From the NCBI GenBank assembly GCA_028283025.1, contig JAPYNO010000012.1, forward strand, positions 1 through 49,098: 49,098 nucleotides of DNA, given 5' to 3'. Below the pieces are notes generated by a model. The model was not told the DNA's origin and did not search any database. It saw only the letters and a list, made by a program, of their open reading frames with translations. The DNA comes from Pseudomonadales bacterium (GTDB taxonomy: Bacteria > Pseudomonadota > Gammaproteobacteria > Pseudomonadales > Azotimanducaceae). Position numbers and translations under genes: made by a program. Shown here piece by piece: positions 1 through 8,332 of the stretch (position 1 is the first letter of the stretch; each line of letters opens with the position of its first letter).

Positions 1-58
1 CCCTTGGCAATATGCCCGATATTCCCTGCGGACTGCGCCTTGCCCTCGGCGATTGTGC

Positions 59-634
59 TCACTCTGAACCACACTTATTTATGGGACAGGACACTAGCGT
101 CGGCCAAGCAGCGCGTAGGTATTGCAGCAGCGACCACAGGGTGAACACCACCGAGAGCACCAGCAGGCCATAGCCGATGAGTGTCAGTGGCGCTTCAAAT
201 CGAGGTTCGGCGCACAGCAGAATAATGATCGCCAGCATTTGCATGCCTGTTTTCACCTTGCCGAGCAGTGTGACGCGGACAATGCCACGCCTGTTCATTT
301 CTGCCATCCATTCGCGCAGTGCGCTGACCAAGACTTCGCGCCCGATGATGATAACACCGGGCAACGTCATCATCAGCGTGCTGTAGCCACCAATCAGCAG
401 CACCAAAGCGGTGCAGTTAAGCACCTTGTCCGCAACTGGGTCGAGAAAAGCGCCGAGCGAACTTTCCTGATCGAGCTTGCGAGCAAGATAGCCATCGAGC
501 AGGTCGGTGAGCGATGCGAGCGCGAAAATACCCGCAGCGAGATACCCCGACCACTCGAACGGCAGCAAATACGCCAGCACCAAAAGAGGGACAGCCGCGA
601 GCCGCGTCAAGGACAGTGAATTCGGCACGTTCAT
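59..634 (-). CDS. pgsA: CDP-diacylglycerol--glycerol-3-phosphate 3-phosphatidyltransferase (PgsA)
   Basis: An inner-membrane enzyme (191 aa) that makes phosphatidylglycerophosphate from CDP-diacylglycerol and glycerol-3-phosphate, the committed step of phosphatidylglycerol synthesis. The full CDP-alcohol phosphotransferase signature D-x2-DG-x2-AR-x8-G-x3-D-x3-D is visible (starting DLLDGYLAR, ending DPVAD), and several hydrophobic segments surround it. The start MNVPNSLSLTR at 634 is the family-typical N terminus and lies 10 bp after the uvrC stop, so the two are probably co-transcribed, as in other gammaproteobacteria. Oddity: the last residues (about VSCPINKCGSE) are encoded by a 37-bp repeat that recurs downstream of rplT, so the natural C terminus may have been altered by that element. 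Confidence 0.95.
   Translation of the reverse strand: MNVPNSLSLTRLAAVPLLVLAYLLPFEWSGYLAAGIFALASLTDLLDGYLARKLDQESSLGAFLDPVADKVLNCTALVLLIGGYSTLMMTLPGVIIIGREVLVSALREWMAEMNRRGIVRVTLLGKVKTGMQMLAIIILLCAEPRFEAPLTLIGYGLLVLSVVFTLWSLLQYLRAAWPTLVSCPINKCGSE
61..97 (-). repeat. 37-bp dispersed repeat, copy A (3' end of pgsA)
   Basis: Aligns without gaps to 6873-6909, with 29 of 37 positions identical by hand count. The shared core reads ACTCTGAACCACA on the plus strand, then GGGAC, then ACACTA. An imperfect CCACA/TATGG inverted repeat is internal. It supplies the last codons of pgsA. I cannot assign it to a known family; it resembles a transposon terminal repeat or a small interspersed element. Positions 1-58 beyond it hold no recognisable gene. 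Confidence 0.6.
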
Positions 635-644
635 AGTGGGCGTG

Positions 645-2486
645 TCAGACGGATTCCAATTGCTCTCGAATATGGGCGGCGAGCGTGCGGCTGATGCCCT
701 GCACTGTAGCAATTTCCTCGATGCTCGCGCCTTTGAGCGATGCGAGGCTTCCGAAATGCTGCAAGAGCCGACGTTTGCGAGTGCTACCCACACCCACAAT
801 CATATCCAAGGCGGACTCGCGGCGCACCTTTTGCCGGCGCTGCCTGTGCCCGCTGAGCGCGAATCTGTGGGCTTCGTCACGAATATGCTGTAGCAGGTGC
901 ATGGCCGGATTGTGTGGGTCGAGGTGTAATGGAAGACCATTCCCCAAAGTAAAGGATTCAAGCCCGGCCTTGCGGCCCGGCCCTTTGGAGATGCCGATGA
1001 TCACAAGACCGCCATCGCCACAAGCCAATCCGTATTCAGCAAGCACCTCTACAGCGACATCCACCTGTCGCGGCCCACCGTCAATGACAAGAATGTTCGG
1101 CACCTGCCCTTCGCCGCGCACAAGCTTTGCGAAGCGCCGCGAGAGCGCTTGCCGCAGTGCCCCATAGTCGTCACCTTTCTTCACGCCTTCGATATTGAAG
1201 CGTCGGTAGTCTGACTTCTTCGGCCCATTCACATCAAACACCACGCAGCTTGCGACCGTTGCTTCGCCTGAAGTATGGCTGATATCAAAGCACTCAAGGC
1301 GATCTGGCAAGTCGTCGAGTTCAAGCGCATCTTGCAGTGCCATGATGCGCTCCACCAACGTTTGCTTGCGTGAAAGGCGTTGCTTGAGCTGTGCATCTGC
1401 GTTCTCACCCACCTGTTCGAGCCAGCGCCGCCGACGCCCGCGCACGCGGCTCGTGAATCGCACTTTCTTATTGGCTTGTTCACTCAGTACATCGGCGAGC
1501 AGGTCACCGATTTCGAGCGCATGTTCGGTGATGATGATCTGCGGGATGTCCATGCCAGCGCCACCAAGGTAGTACTGTGCGGCGAAGGCATCAAGCATTT
1601 GCTCGTTGCTCTGATCGAGTGCATCACGCGGAAACCAGGTTTTTTGCCCCATCAACAGGCCCCCTCGAACGAAGATGCCGTGTACACAGGCAATGCCGTG
1701 GCTTGTGCGCGCGGCGAGCACATCAAGGTCGCCGTCACTCGTATACACGCCCTGCTGCTCTTGAATCTGCCGCAGCGCCGCGATTTGATCCCGCCTGCGC
1801 GCGGCAGTCTCATAGTCGAGATTCTCGGATGCCTGATGCATCGCGTCGGTAAATTCGTCAAGCACCGCACGATTGCGACCCTCTAGGAACATGACCGCCT
1901 GAGCGGTATCTTCGGCATAGGCGCTCGCATCGATCTTGCCGACGCATGGCGCGCTGCAGCGCTTGATCTGGTGCTCAAGGCATGGCCGCGTGCGATGCTC
2001 AAAGAAGCTGTCCTCGCAGGTGCGCAGCGTAAACAGGCGCTGCAGGATGGTCAGGCTCTGGCGTGCAGCGCGCGCGCTTGGGAAAGGCCCAAAGAACTGC
2101 CCGGGCGCTTTCCTCGAACCTCGGTAGAAGCTCAAGCGCGGGAACTCAGGATGATCGGACAAATGAATGAACGGATAGGTTTTGTTGTCTCGGAAAATAA
2201 CGTTGTAGGGCGGCTCCAAGCGCTTGATGAGCGACTGCTCCAAGAGCAGCGCTTCGGTTTCGCTCATGGTGACGGTGACTTCGACATCGGATACGCGCCG
2301 CACCATGGCCCGAGTTCGACTCGGCAGGCGAGTTTTTGCAAAGTAGCTTGACAGCCGTTTTTTTAAGTTGCGAGCCTTGCCAACGTACAGCACCTCGCCT
2401 TCGCCATCGAGCATCCTGTAGACACCAGGCTTGGTGCTGACATTGCGCAAGTAGGCATCCGATTCGAAGGCTTTGCTTTGATTCAC
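645..2486 (-). CDS. uvrC: Excinuclease ABC subunit C (UvrC)
   Basis: The dual-incision nuclease of nucleotide excision repair (613 aa, normal for the family). It acts in the cytoplasm with UvrA-UvrB on damaged DNA. Domains in order: GIY-YIG nuclease at the N terminus (KPGVYRM...LYVGKARNLKKRL), UVR/UvrB-binding helix around residues 190-235, the RNase H-like endonuclease half, and a C-terminal helix-hairpin-helix (VGVGSTRKRRLLQHFGS). I chose the GTG at 2486 because the frame further upstream is tRNA-Pro read as protein. AGAGG sits 6 nt before this GTG, and that sequence immediately follows the encoded CCA of the tRNA. Probable operon with pgsA downstream; start moderately sure, product certain. 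Confidence 0.96.
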   Translation of the reverse strand: MNQSKAFESDAYLRNVSTKPGVYRMLDGEGEVLYVGKARNLKKRLSSYFAKTRLPSRTRAMVRRVSDVEVTVTMSETEALLLEQSLIKRLEPPYNVIFRDNKTYPFIHLSDHPEFPRLSFYRGSRKAPGQFFGPFPSARAARQSLTILQRLFTLRTCEDSFFEHRTRPCLEHQIKRCSAPCVGKIDASAYAEDTAQAVMFLEGRNRAVLDEFTDAMHQASENLDYETAARRRDQIAALRQIQEQQGVYTSDGDLDVLAARTSHGIACVHGIFVRGGLLMGQKTWFPRDALDQSNEQMLDAFAAQYYLGGAGMDIPQIIITEHALEIGDLLADVLSEQANKKVRFTSRVRGRRRRWLEQVGENADAQLKQRLSRKQTLVERIMALQDALELDDLPDRLECFDISHTSGEATVASCVVFDVNGPKKSDYRRFNIEGVKKGDDYGALRQALSRRFAKLVRGEGQVPNILVIDGGPRQVDVAVEVLAEYGLACGDGGLVIIGISKGPGRKAGLESFTLGNGLPLHLDPHNPAMHLLQHIRDEAHRFALSGHRQRRQKVRRESALDMIVGVGSTRKRRLLQHFGSLASLKGASIEEIATVQGISRTLAAHIREQLESV

Positions 2487-2496
2487 AGCTGACCTC

Positions 2497-2573
2497 TGGT
2501 CGGGACGACAGGATTTGAACCTGCGACCACCACACCCCCAGTGTGGTGCGCTACCAGACTGCGCTACGTCCCG
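2497..2573 (-). tRNA. tRNA-Pro (anticodon GGG)
   Basis: Cloverleaf read on the minus strand: acceptor stem CGGGACG/CGTCCCG, anticodon stem CCACA/TGTGG with loop CTGGGGG giving anticodon GGG, T-arm GCAGG-TTCAAAT-CCTGT, discriminator A. The CCA end is encoded (2497-2499). A tRNA-Pro after ihfA and the MerR gene is the usual gammaproteobacterial arrangement. The uvrC ribosome-binding site begins directly after its 3' end. Confidence 0.97.
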
Positions 2574-2605
2574 ATTGATTTTGCATTCTACCTGCTTTCC
2601 GGTGT

Positions 2606-3028
2606 CTACAAGCCTTTCGCGAGCATGTCGGACACCTCCTTGAGCGCCTCGCACACTTCGCGGAGCGCTTTTCCGCGCTGCGTGCCAGCAAAGTTCACCT
2701 TGCTGTGCACTTGCTGAGCGAGCGCATCGTCGGGCGCATCGAGCGCTTGCACGGCGCCTTGAATGGTCATGCCCCGGTCATAAATGAGTGTCCGGATGCG
2801 CCGCGCCTTGACCACATCCTCGCGCCGATAGTAGCGGCGATTGTTGCGCCGCGCCACTTTTGACAGTCCCGGCACCTTGCGCTCCCAGTATCTCAACACA
2901 TGCGCGGGCACCTCACACAGCTTGCCCACTTCTCCAATTGTGAAGTACAGCTTGTCGGGAATCGGCTCAAGATGGTTCCCTGCCTTCGGCAAATCTGCAT
3001 AGATTCCTTCTGCGCGAGACCGAGACAT
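2606..3028 (-). CDS. MerR-family transcriptional regulator downstream of ihfA
   Basis: A 140-aa cytoplasmic DNA-binding protein. The winged-helix MerR domain spans about residues 27-95 (YFTIGEVGKLCEV...VLRYWE...NNRRYYRREDV), followed by a short helix-rich tail rather than a long effector-binding domain. No metal-binding cysteine cluster is visible, so the classic metal-sensing role is unlikely. This small regulator is typically found between ihfA and tRNA-Pro in gammaproteobacteria; its targets are not established to my knowledge. It lies 50 bp after ihfA on the same strand and is probably co-transcribed with it. Confidence 0.9.
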   Translation of the reverse strand: MSRSRAEGIYADLPKAGNHLEPIPDKLYFTIGEVGKLCEVPAHVLRYWERKVPGLSKVARRNNRRYYRREDVVKARRIRTLIYDRGMTIQGAVQALDAPDDALAQQVHSKVNFAGTQRGKALREVCEALKEVSDMLAKGL

Positions 3029-3078
3029 TATTTCGAGGGCTCGCTCGTCAGTCTTCCCGGCGGCACATCAGCGGACGA

Positions 3079-3390
3079 TCAGGACCCATCCTTGTGTCCT
3101 CGGCGAACGCGATTGCGGAGCTTCTTGCCCGGCTTGAAGGTAACGACTTGACGCGCGCTGATAGTTGTTGGTACGCCAGTCTTCGGATTGCGACCGAGGC
3201 GCTCGCGCTTATGCCACAGCACGAAGTTGCCAAAGCCAGAGAGTTTGACTTCCTCACCGCCCTCTAGCGTCTTTGCAATCTCTTCAAAAAAGCTCTCAGT
3301 GAGGCTTCTTGCCTCAAGCTTGCTGAATCCTAGATCCGTATGCAGGCGACTGACCAATTCTGCCTTCGTCAGCGTTGTATCTTCGTTCAC
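3079..3390 (-). CDS. ihfA: Integration host factor subunit alpha (IhfA)
   Basis: A 103-aa HU/IHF-fold DNA-bending protein that pairs with IhfB. The sequence shows the family landmarks: N-terminal helices ([18 protein letters not shown]), the KLSGFGNF motif, the beta-arm tip RLGRNPKTG with the DNA-intercalating proline, and the basic [13 protein letters not shown] end. IHF bends DNA at sites for recombination, replication and sigma-54 transcription. It sits 45 bp after pheT, as in E. coli, where the pheST-himA genes are co-transcribed. Confidence 0.96.
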   Translation of the reverse strand: MNEDTTLTKAELVSRLHTDLGFSKLEARSLTESFFEEIAKTLEGGEEVKLSGFGNFVLWHKRERLGRNPKTGVPTTISARQVVTFKPGKKLRNRVRRGHKDGS

Positions 3391-3435
3391 TGCTCTATTC
3401 CCAAATGCCTCAAGTGTCTCTAGTATCTTCGAGCG

Positions 3436-5823
3436 TTAAGGACCGCGCAGGCGAGCATCGCATTCCTGCTTGAGCACCGCCAATATCTGCGCAATGCACG
3501 TTGCAACCTCGTCATCTTTCAAAGTTCGCCCTGATGTTTGAAATGTTAATCGAATTGCAACACTTTTGTCATGCGCATCGATGCCCTCGTCCTGATAAAT
3601 ATCAAACACATCGGCCTCGCGCAAGCGTTCGTCACTCGTCTGTCGCACCGCATCAAGCAGCTTGCAGACCGGCAGGTTGCGATTGACAAGCACTGCGATA
3701 TCGCGTCGCACCTGCGGGAACCTCGAAGGTGCCTCAAATGTCGCGATATGCCTTCGAGTGAGCACATCAACGTTGATTTCAAAGAAACACACCGGCTTGT
3801 CGATCTCAGCTTGACGCAAGAGACCGGGATGCAGCTCAGCTACAAGTCCGGCGTGCCTGCCATCGACATTGATCGATGCGCCTCTGCCCGGATGACAGAG
3901 TGGGTCTGTGCTCGGCTGCCACGCATTCGCACGCGCCTCCCAACCATTGAATGCAAGAAGTCGCTCCACATCGCCCTTGATATCGAAGAAATCCACACTT
4001 CGCCGCGCTTGTCCCCAAGATTCTGGCCATTGCTCGCCACAATGCAATCCGGCGAGTCGCATCGGCTGCGCCTCAATATCAGCGTCTTTCGCCAAGAACA
4101 CCCTGCCGAGTTCAAAAAGACGCGCGCGCGTATGCTGTCGCGCTAAGTTGCCAGCAAGGATTCGCAAGAGCCCCGGCAGCAGGCTTCGCCGCATGACGGC
4201 CTGGTCACTCGACATGGGATTTTGTAACTTCAAGTGCGAATCTGGCGCAGCGGCCATTGAAGCGCTGCGTTCAGGCAGAAAACTGTAACTGATCACCTCT
4301 CGATAACCGAGCGCTGCAACAAACTCGCGCAGCTGTCGCGTCGTCGTCACGCGCCGCGACGGGCCGCGCATCCCTGCACAAGGAATGTCCGGAATCTGCC
4401 CAAATCCATGCAGGCGGGCGACCTCTTCCACAAGATCGGCTTCGCCTTCGATATCAAAACGATGGGAAGGCACTTCAACGTGCCAGCTTGCCTCATCCGA
4501 TTGAGTGAGCATGAAACCCAAACGATCTAGTTTGTTTTCTATGAATAGCGGTTCAATTTCTTGACCAATAAGCCTTTTTACTTGTGACATTCGGAGTTTA
4601 TACGAGACTCGTTGCGGCAGGTGTTGTGCTGATTCAGCTGTCGTGACCGGGCCGAGGCGCGCACCGCACACCTGTGCGATGAGGCTGCGCGCGCGATCCA
4701 TGCCAAATGCCATCAAGGCCGGATCAGTGCCGCGTTCAAAGCGCATCGATGAGTCCGTTTGAATACCCAGGCGACGTGCAGAGCGACCGAGCAAACGCGG
4801 ATTGAACCATGCGCACTCGATCACCACAGCGCGCGTCTCGGCAGTCACGCCAGAGGCCGCATCGCCCATGATGCCAGCGAGCGAAAGCGGCTTGTGCGAG
4901 TCGCATACCGCAAGGAGATCCTTATCCAAGCTCACTGCCTTGCCGTCAATGAGCTTGAGCTGTTCGCCGCTGCGGCCGTGGCGCACAATCAAATCACCGT
5001 CAATCTTGGCATAGTCGAAGGCATGCAGTGGTCGCCCGAGCTCAAGCATGACGTAGTTGGTGACATCCACCGCCGGATGAATGCTGCGCAGTCCTGAGCG
5101 GCGCAGGCGCTCGCGCAGCCACAAGGGCGACTTCGCGGCAGGGTCAAGTCCTTCGCAGACTGACGCAAGGAACCGTGCACAGGCTTCCTCAGCGTCGAGT
5201 CGAACAGGCATTCGCGTCGTGATCGACTCGCGCGGCACTTCGACTGCCGGCAATTTGAGCTTCAGGCCAAGCGACGCCGCAAGATCGCGGGCGACACCAA
5301 GAACACCAAGGCAATCCCCTCGGTCTGGCGTCAGATCGAGACTGATGCAGGCATCATCAAGGCCAAGTACTTCGCTTAAGGTAGCACCGGGCTGACTCGA
5401 ATCATCGAGCTCGATGATCTCTCCGGCTTCATCGCCGAGACCAATCTCGGCTTCACTCACAAGCATGCCTTGCGAAACCATGCCGTGCATCTCGCGCGCT
5501 TCAATGCGATTGCCATCAATCTCGGCACCCACTTGCGCCAATGCCGCCCTCATGCCAACACGAAGATTGGGCGCCGCGCAGACTATGTCGAGATTCGGGC
5601 TGCTCGTGCCCACAGACAAGACGCAGGATTTGACCTGCCCGCTTTCAATCAGCGGGGCTACCGACTTCACCTCTGCCACAACAATACGCTCGTGCAGGCT
5701 GCCAGCAGGCTCGATGGCATCGACTTCGAGTCCAAGCATGGTCAATCGGTCAGCAAGCCGCTCGCTACCGAAGTCAGGTTCGGGCTCAAGAAAGCTGCGC
5801 AGCCATGATTCGCTGAATTTCAC
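3436..5823 (-). CDS. pheT: Phenylalanine--tRNA ligase beta subunit (PheT)
   Basis: The large subunit of the heterotetrameric class II phenylalanyl-tRNA synthetase (795 aa, full length). Visible domains: N-terminal tRNA-binding/OB fold (about residues 40-150, VAEVKSVAPLIESGQVKSC), B3/B4 editing region (GRPLHAFDYAKID), B5 domain, the non-catalytic synthetase-like core, and the C-terminal ferredoxin-fold anticodon-binding domain (FPQVRRDIAVLV...VRLTFQ-like end). The stop of pheS is 2 bp upstream of its ATG, so the pair is translationally coupled. Charges tRNA-Phe in the cytoplasm. Confidence 0.97.
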   Translation of the reverse strand: MKFSESWLRSFLEPEPDFGSERLADRLTMLGLEVDAIEPAGSLHERIVVAEVKSVAPLIESGQVKSCVLSVGTSSPNLDIVCAAPNLRVGMRAALAQVGAEIDGNRIEAREMHGMVSQGMLVSEAEIGLGDEAGEIIELDDSSQPGATLSEVLGLDDACISLDLTPDRGDCLGVLGVARDLAASLGLKLKLPAVEVPRESITTRMPVRLDAEEACARFLASVCEGLDPAAKSPLWLRERLRRSGLRSIHPAVDVTNYVMLELGRPLHAFDYAKIDGDLIVRHGRSGEQLKLIDGKAVSLDKDLLAVCDSHKPLSLAGIMGDAASGVTAETRAVVIECAWFNPRLLGRSARRLGIQTDSSMRFERGTDPALMAFGMDRARSLIAQVCGARLGPVTTAESAQHLPQRVSYKLRMSQVKRLIGQEIEPLFIENKLDRLGFMLTQSDEASWHVEVPSHRFDIEGEADLVEEVARLHGFGQIPDIPCAGMRGPSRRVTTTRQLREFVAALGYREVISYSFLPERSASMAAAPDSHLKLQNPMSSDQAVMRRSLLPGLLRILAGNLARQHTRARLFELGRVFLAKDADIEAQPMRLAGLHCGEQWPESWGQARRSVDFFDIKGDVERLLAFNGWEARANAWQPSTDPLCHPGRGASINVDGRHAGLVAELHPGLLRQAEIDKPVCFFEINVDVLTRRHIATFEAPSRFPQVRRDIAVLVNRNLPVCKLLDAVRQTSDERLREADVFDIYQDEGIDAHDKSVAIRLTFQTSGRTLKDDEVATCIAQILAVLKQECDARLRGP

Positions 5824-5825
5824 GT

Positions 5826-6857
5826 CTACAGCCTGTCGAATTGCGTGAGAAAATCAAGATCACCCGCATAGAACTGCCGCAGGTCAGCGACGCCAAAATA
5901 GAGCATGGCCAAGCGATCAACGCCGAAGCCAAACGCATAGCCCGACCACGCCTCAGAATCGATACCGCTCATGTGCAGCACGCGCGGATTGACGACGCCG
6001 CAGCCCATGACTTCAAGCCAACCCGTGTACTTGCAGGAGCGGCAGCCAGCACCCTTGCAATGCACGCACTGCACATCCACTTCCGCCGAGGGCTCGGTGA
6101 ACGGGAAATAGGACGGCCGGAACCGCACCGCGAGTGGCATTTCAAAGAACCGGTTGAGGAAGTCGCTGATAACACCCTTGAGATGTGCGAGGCCAAGATC
6201 TCGATCAATGGCCAAGCCTTCGACTTGATGGAACATCGGGCTGTGGGTGATATCTGAGTCGCGGCGGTAGACGCGGCCTGGGCTGATGATGCGAAGCGGG
6301 GGTTCGCGCGCTTCCATCGTGCGGACCTGCGCTGGCGATGTATGCGTGCGTAGCACAAACTCCGTATTGCCGTCATCGCCCAAGTAGAAGGTGTCGTGCA
6401 TGGCGCGCGCAGGGTGATCGGGTGGAATATTGAGGGCGGTGAAGTTGTAGTAGTCGGTCTCGATCTCAGGGCCTTCCACCACGTCGAACCCCGCGCCGAC
6501 GAAGATGTCCTCAATACGATGCAAGACTTGGGTCAAAGGGTGTAGTCCGCCATGCGATTGGTGACGGCCGGGCAGGGACACATCGAGTGCTTCGCGGCTT
6601 AAGTTTTCATCAAGCGCGCTTTGCTCAAGCGCCGCCATGCGCGATTCAATAGCTTCCGAGAGATTGCTGGCACAGACGTTGATTTCTCGGCCTTGCGCCG
6701 CGCGCGCCGCTACAGGTAGGGACTTGAGGCCACGCCGCAGCTGTGTGAGCGAGCCTTTTCGCCCGAGGTACTTTGCGCGAACAAGCTGCAGATTTGATTG
6801 CGTGTCGGCATTGTTGATATCAGCGAGTGCGGCGCGTTCAATGTTCGGAATGGTCAT
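5826..6857 (-). CDS. pheS: Phenylalanine--tRNA ligase alpha subunit (PheS)
   Basis: The catalytic subunit of phenylalanyl-tRNA synthetase (343 aa from this start). Class II motifs are clear: motif 2 around LRTHTSPAQVRTME and motif 3 around FGFGVDRLAMLYFG. A cysteine-rich insert (CVHCKGAGCRSC) lies before WLEVMGCGVV; comparable zinc-type inserts occur in other bacterial PheS. The start MTIPNIE at 6857 gives the expected N terminus; a GTG at 6884, inside the 37-bp repeat, would add nine residues. There is no good Shine-Dalgarno before either. The 43-bp gap to rplT is almost wholly the repeat, leaving no room for a phe leader peptide and attenuator as in E. coli. Confidence 0.96.
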   Translation of the reverse strand: MTIPNIERAALADINNADTQSNLQLVRAKYLGRKGSLTQLRRGLKSLPVAARAAQGREINVCASNLSEAIESRMAALEQSALDENLSREALDVSLPGRHQSHGGLHPLTQVLHRIEDIFVGAGFDVVEGPEIETDYYNFTALNIPPDHPARAMHDTFYLGDDGNTEFVLRTHTSPAQVRTMEAREPPLRIISPGRVYRRDSDITHSPMFHQVEGLAIDRDLGLAHLKGVISDFLNRFFEMPLAVRFRPSYFPFTEPSAEVDVQCVHCKGAGCRSCKYTGWLEVMGCGVVNPRVLHMSGIDSEAWSGYAFGFGVDRLAMLYFGVADLRQFYAGDLDFLTQFDRL

Positions 6858-6872
6858 CTTCAATGCGAGCAC

Positions 6873-6909
6873 ACTCTGAACCACATGTATGTGTGGGACT
6901 CTACACTAA
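6873..6909 (-). repeat. 37-bp dispersed repeat, copy B (rplT/pheS junction)
   Basis: The partner of 61-97. It includes the rplT stop codon and ends at the alternative GTG start of pheS. This copy holds a perfect 5-bp inverted repeat, CCACA then TGTGG, with a 6-nt loop, so the transcript could fold between the two genes. Both copies have the same orientation relative to the upstream gene. Confidence 0.6.
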
Positions 6910-7257
6910 GGCGGCCTTGGCCTTGGTCACCAAGTCGGCGAACGCCTCCTGCTCGTGGAGCGCAAGTTCGGCAAGGATTTTCCGGTCGAGGATAACTTCC
7001 GCACTCGTTAGTCCGTGCATGAACTGACTGTAGGAAAGGCCGTGCTGACGCGCGGCGGCATTGATGCGTGCAATCCACAAAGCTCTGAACTGCCGTTTCT
7101 TTTGCCGACGGTCGCGATAGGCATACTGACCTGCTTTGATGACCGCCTGCTTGGCGACGCGAAAACTGCGGCTGCGCGCACCGCGGTAGCCCTTGGCCTG
7201 ATCGAGGATGCGCTTATGTCGCTTGTGTCGTGTGACACCGCGTTTCACTCTTGGCAT
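6901..7257 (-). CDS. rplT: 50S ribosomal protein L20
   Basis: A 118-aa basic 23S-rRNA-binding assembly protein with the canonical N terminus [18 protein letters not shown] and the L20 core [21 protein letters not shown]. In E. coli L20 also represses its own operon by binding the mRNA leader before rpmI. It follows rpmI by 54 bp. Its TAG stop falls in the dispersed 37-bp repeat. Confidence 0.98.
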   Translation of the reverse strand: MPRVKRGVTRHKRHKRILDQAKGYRGARSRSFRVAKQAVIKAGQYAYRDRRQKKRQFRALWIARINAAARQHGLSYSQFMHGLTSAEVILDRKILAELALHEQEAFADLVTKAKAALV

Positions 7258-7311
7258 GACAATGCGTCTCTCTTCAACGTTGTTTTTGTGTTTGGCTCGA
7301 CGTGTGTTGGC

Positions 7312-7512
7312 TTAACGCGCCTTGCCGGGCAGCAGTTTACGCACAAGGACTTCGTCACCTGAAGCGAGCGGCTTAAGGCCGCGGCACTGGCGCTTCTGCC
7401 GCGTACTGCGCTTCGAAAGGTTATGATTGCGATGACCCCCGCGATGCTTGAAACCGCTACTCGTTCGGCGAAATCGCTTGGCGGCGCCGCTATGTGTCTT
7501 TTGACGTGGCAT
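7312..7512 (-). CDS. rpmI: 50S ribosomal protein L35
   Basis: A 66-aa basic ribosomal protein. MPRQKTHSGAAKRFRRTSSG matches the family N terminus (usually MPKxKTxxGAAKRF). I chose the ATG at 7512 because AAGGA lies 6 nt upstream and it gives the normal length; an ATG 36 nt earlier would add 12 atypical residues. Two or three further AAGG motifs precede the start. The 170-bp gap back to infC is where L20 autoregulatory RNA would be expected by analogy with E. coli, but I could not fold it by hand. Confidence 0.96.
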   Translation of the reverse strand: MPRQKTHSGAAKRFRRTSSGFKHRGGHRNHNLSKRSTRQKRQCRGLKPLASGDEVLVRKLLPGKAR

Positions 7513-7682
7513 ATTGTATCCTTGGTGTCCTTGACGACCCTTGGGCATGTGGCCCCTTGGACGAAAGTGTTGTGTTTCAGGTAAGCGGCATATTTTAGCA
7601 ATATTCCTCGCCGCCTTGTTTTTAAGGCATCAAGTCTCGGGGCTTCTTATATAGCCGGATTTGAGATACGCACGGACTGACT

Positions 7683-8288
7683 TTAAGGGGCGGATTCCTC
7701 GGCGGCCTGCTCGCCACTTTCACTGCGCTTGCGCACAACGCCGCCTTTCTTGGTGCGCACGAGCGGCGCGAGCACCATCACCATTTGCCGACCCTCCAAG
7801 GCAGGTGCGGCCTCCACCGTCGCATGCTCGACCAAATCGTCCTCTACACGCTTTAGCATCTCTAGGCCAAACTCCTGATGGGCAAGCTCGCGACCGCGAA
7901 AGCGCAGCGACACCTTGGTCTTGTCGCCATCCGACAAAAACTCCTTGAGCTTGCGCAGCTTGACGCGGTAGTCGCCCTCTTCCGTTCCGGGGCGGAACTT
8001 GATTTCCTTGACGTGGATTTGCTTTTGGTTGCGTCGCTGCAAGGCGCGCGCTTTCTTCATATCAAAGAGGCGCTTGCCATAATCCATGATCTTGCACACG
8101 GGCGGCCGCGCCTCGGGCGCCACCAGCACAAGATCAAGGTTTCGGTTCCTTGCTTCGGAAAGCGCAACGCTCGTATCCACGACACCGAGCTGCGCACCAG
8201 TTTCACTGATCAAGCGCACCTTGCCGGAATCTACATCTTCAACGATGCGCTCATTGACCAGTGCGCGGTCATTTTTCGCCTTCGACAT
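7683..8288 (-). CDS. infC: Translation initiation factor IF-3
   Basis: A 201-aa factor that binds the 30S subunit and polices start-codon choice. The N-terminal domain (LVNERI...VCKIMDYGKRLFDMKK), linker, and C-terminal domain (VKEIKFRPGTEEGDYRVKLRKLKEFL...VSLRFRGRELAH...EGRQMVMVLAP) are all present, with about 20 extra charged residues at the end. Unusually, the start here is ATG; many bacteria use AUU for autoregulation. There is no Shine-Dalgarno at the normal distance, but an eight-codon leader frame with a strong one ends 6 nt before this ATG. No thrS precedes it. Confidence 0.97.
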   Translation of the reverse strand: MSKAKNDRALVNERIVEDVDSGKVRLISETGAQLGVVDTSVALSEARNRNLDLVLVAPEARPPVCKIMDYGKRLFDMKKARALQRRNQKQIHVKEIKFRPGTEEGDYRVKLRKLKEFLSDGDKTKVSLRFRGRELAHQEFGLEMLKRVEDDLVEHATVEAAPALEGRQMVMVLAPLVRTKKGGVVRKRSESGEQAAEESAP

Positions 8289-8294
8289 AGGCGC

Positions 8295-8332
8295 TTAGCG
8301 ACTCTTCACGCTGAATGCCAAGTTATACCTCC
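8295..8332 (-). promoter_or_regulatory. Possible leader mini-ORF with strong RBS upstream of infC
   Basis: On the minus strand a GGAGG (8328-8332) is followed after 6 nt by TTG GCA TTC AGC GTG AAG AGT CGC TAA (8321 down to 8295), eight codons and a stop. The stop lies 6 nt before the infC ATG and is in frame with it, so it also blocks any N-terminal extension of IF-3. This would suit translational coupling or reinitiation. Alternatively the GGAGG serves infC at an unusually long distance. Sequence is clear, function inferred. Confidence 0.4.

Noticed and set aside
122..619. Long open frame antisense to pgsA
   Set aside because: PgsA has a complete catalytic signature on the minus strand; the plus-strand frame has no recognisable domain and is a shadow.
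2487..2654. N-terminal extension of UvrC through the tRNA-Pro gene
   Set aside because: The open frame is tRNA sequence read as protein; the GTG at 2486 with a nearby AGAGG gives the family-length product.
7600..7680. Terminator between infC and rpmI
   Set aside because: A short GCCTT/AAGGC hairpin is present but no T-tract follows on the minus strand, and the genes are normally co-transcribed.
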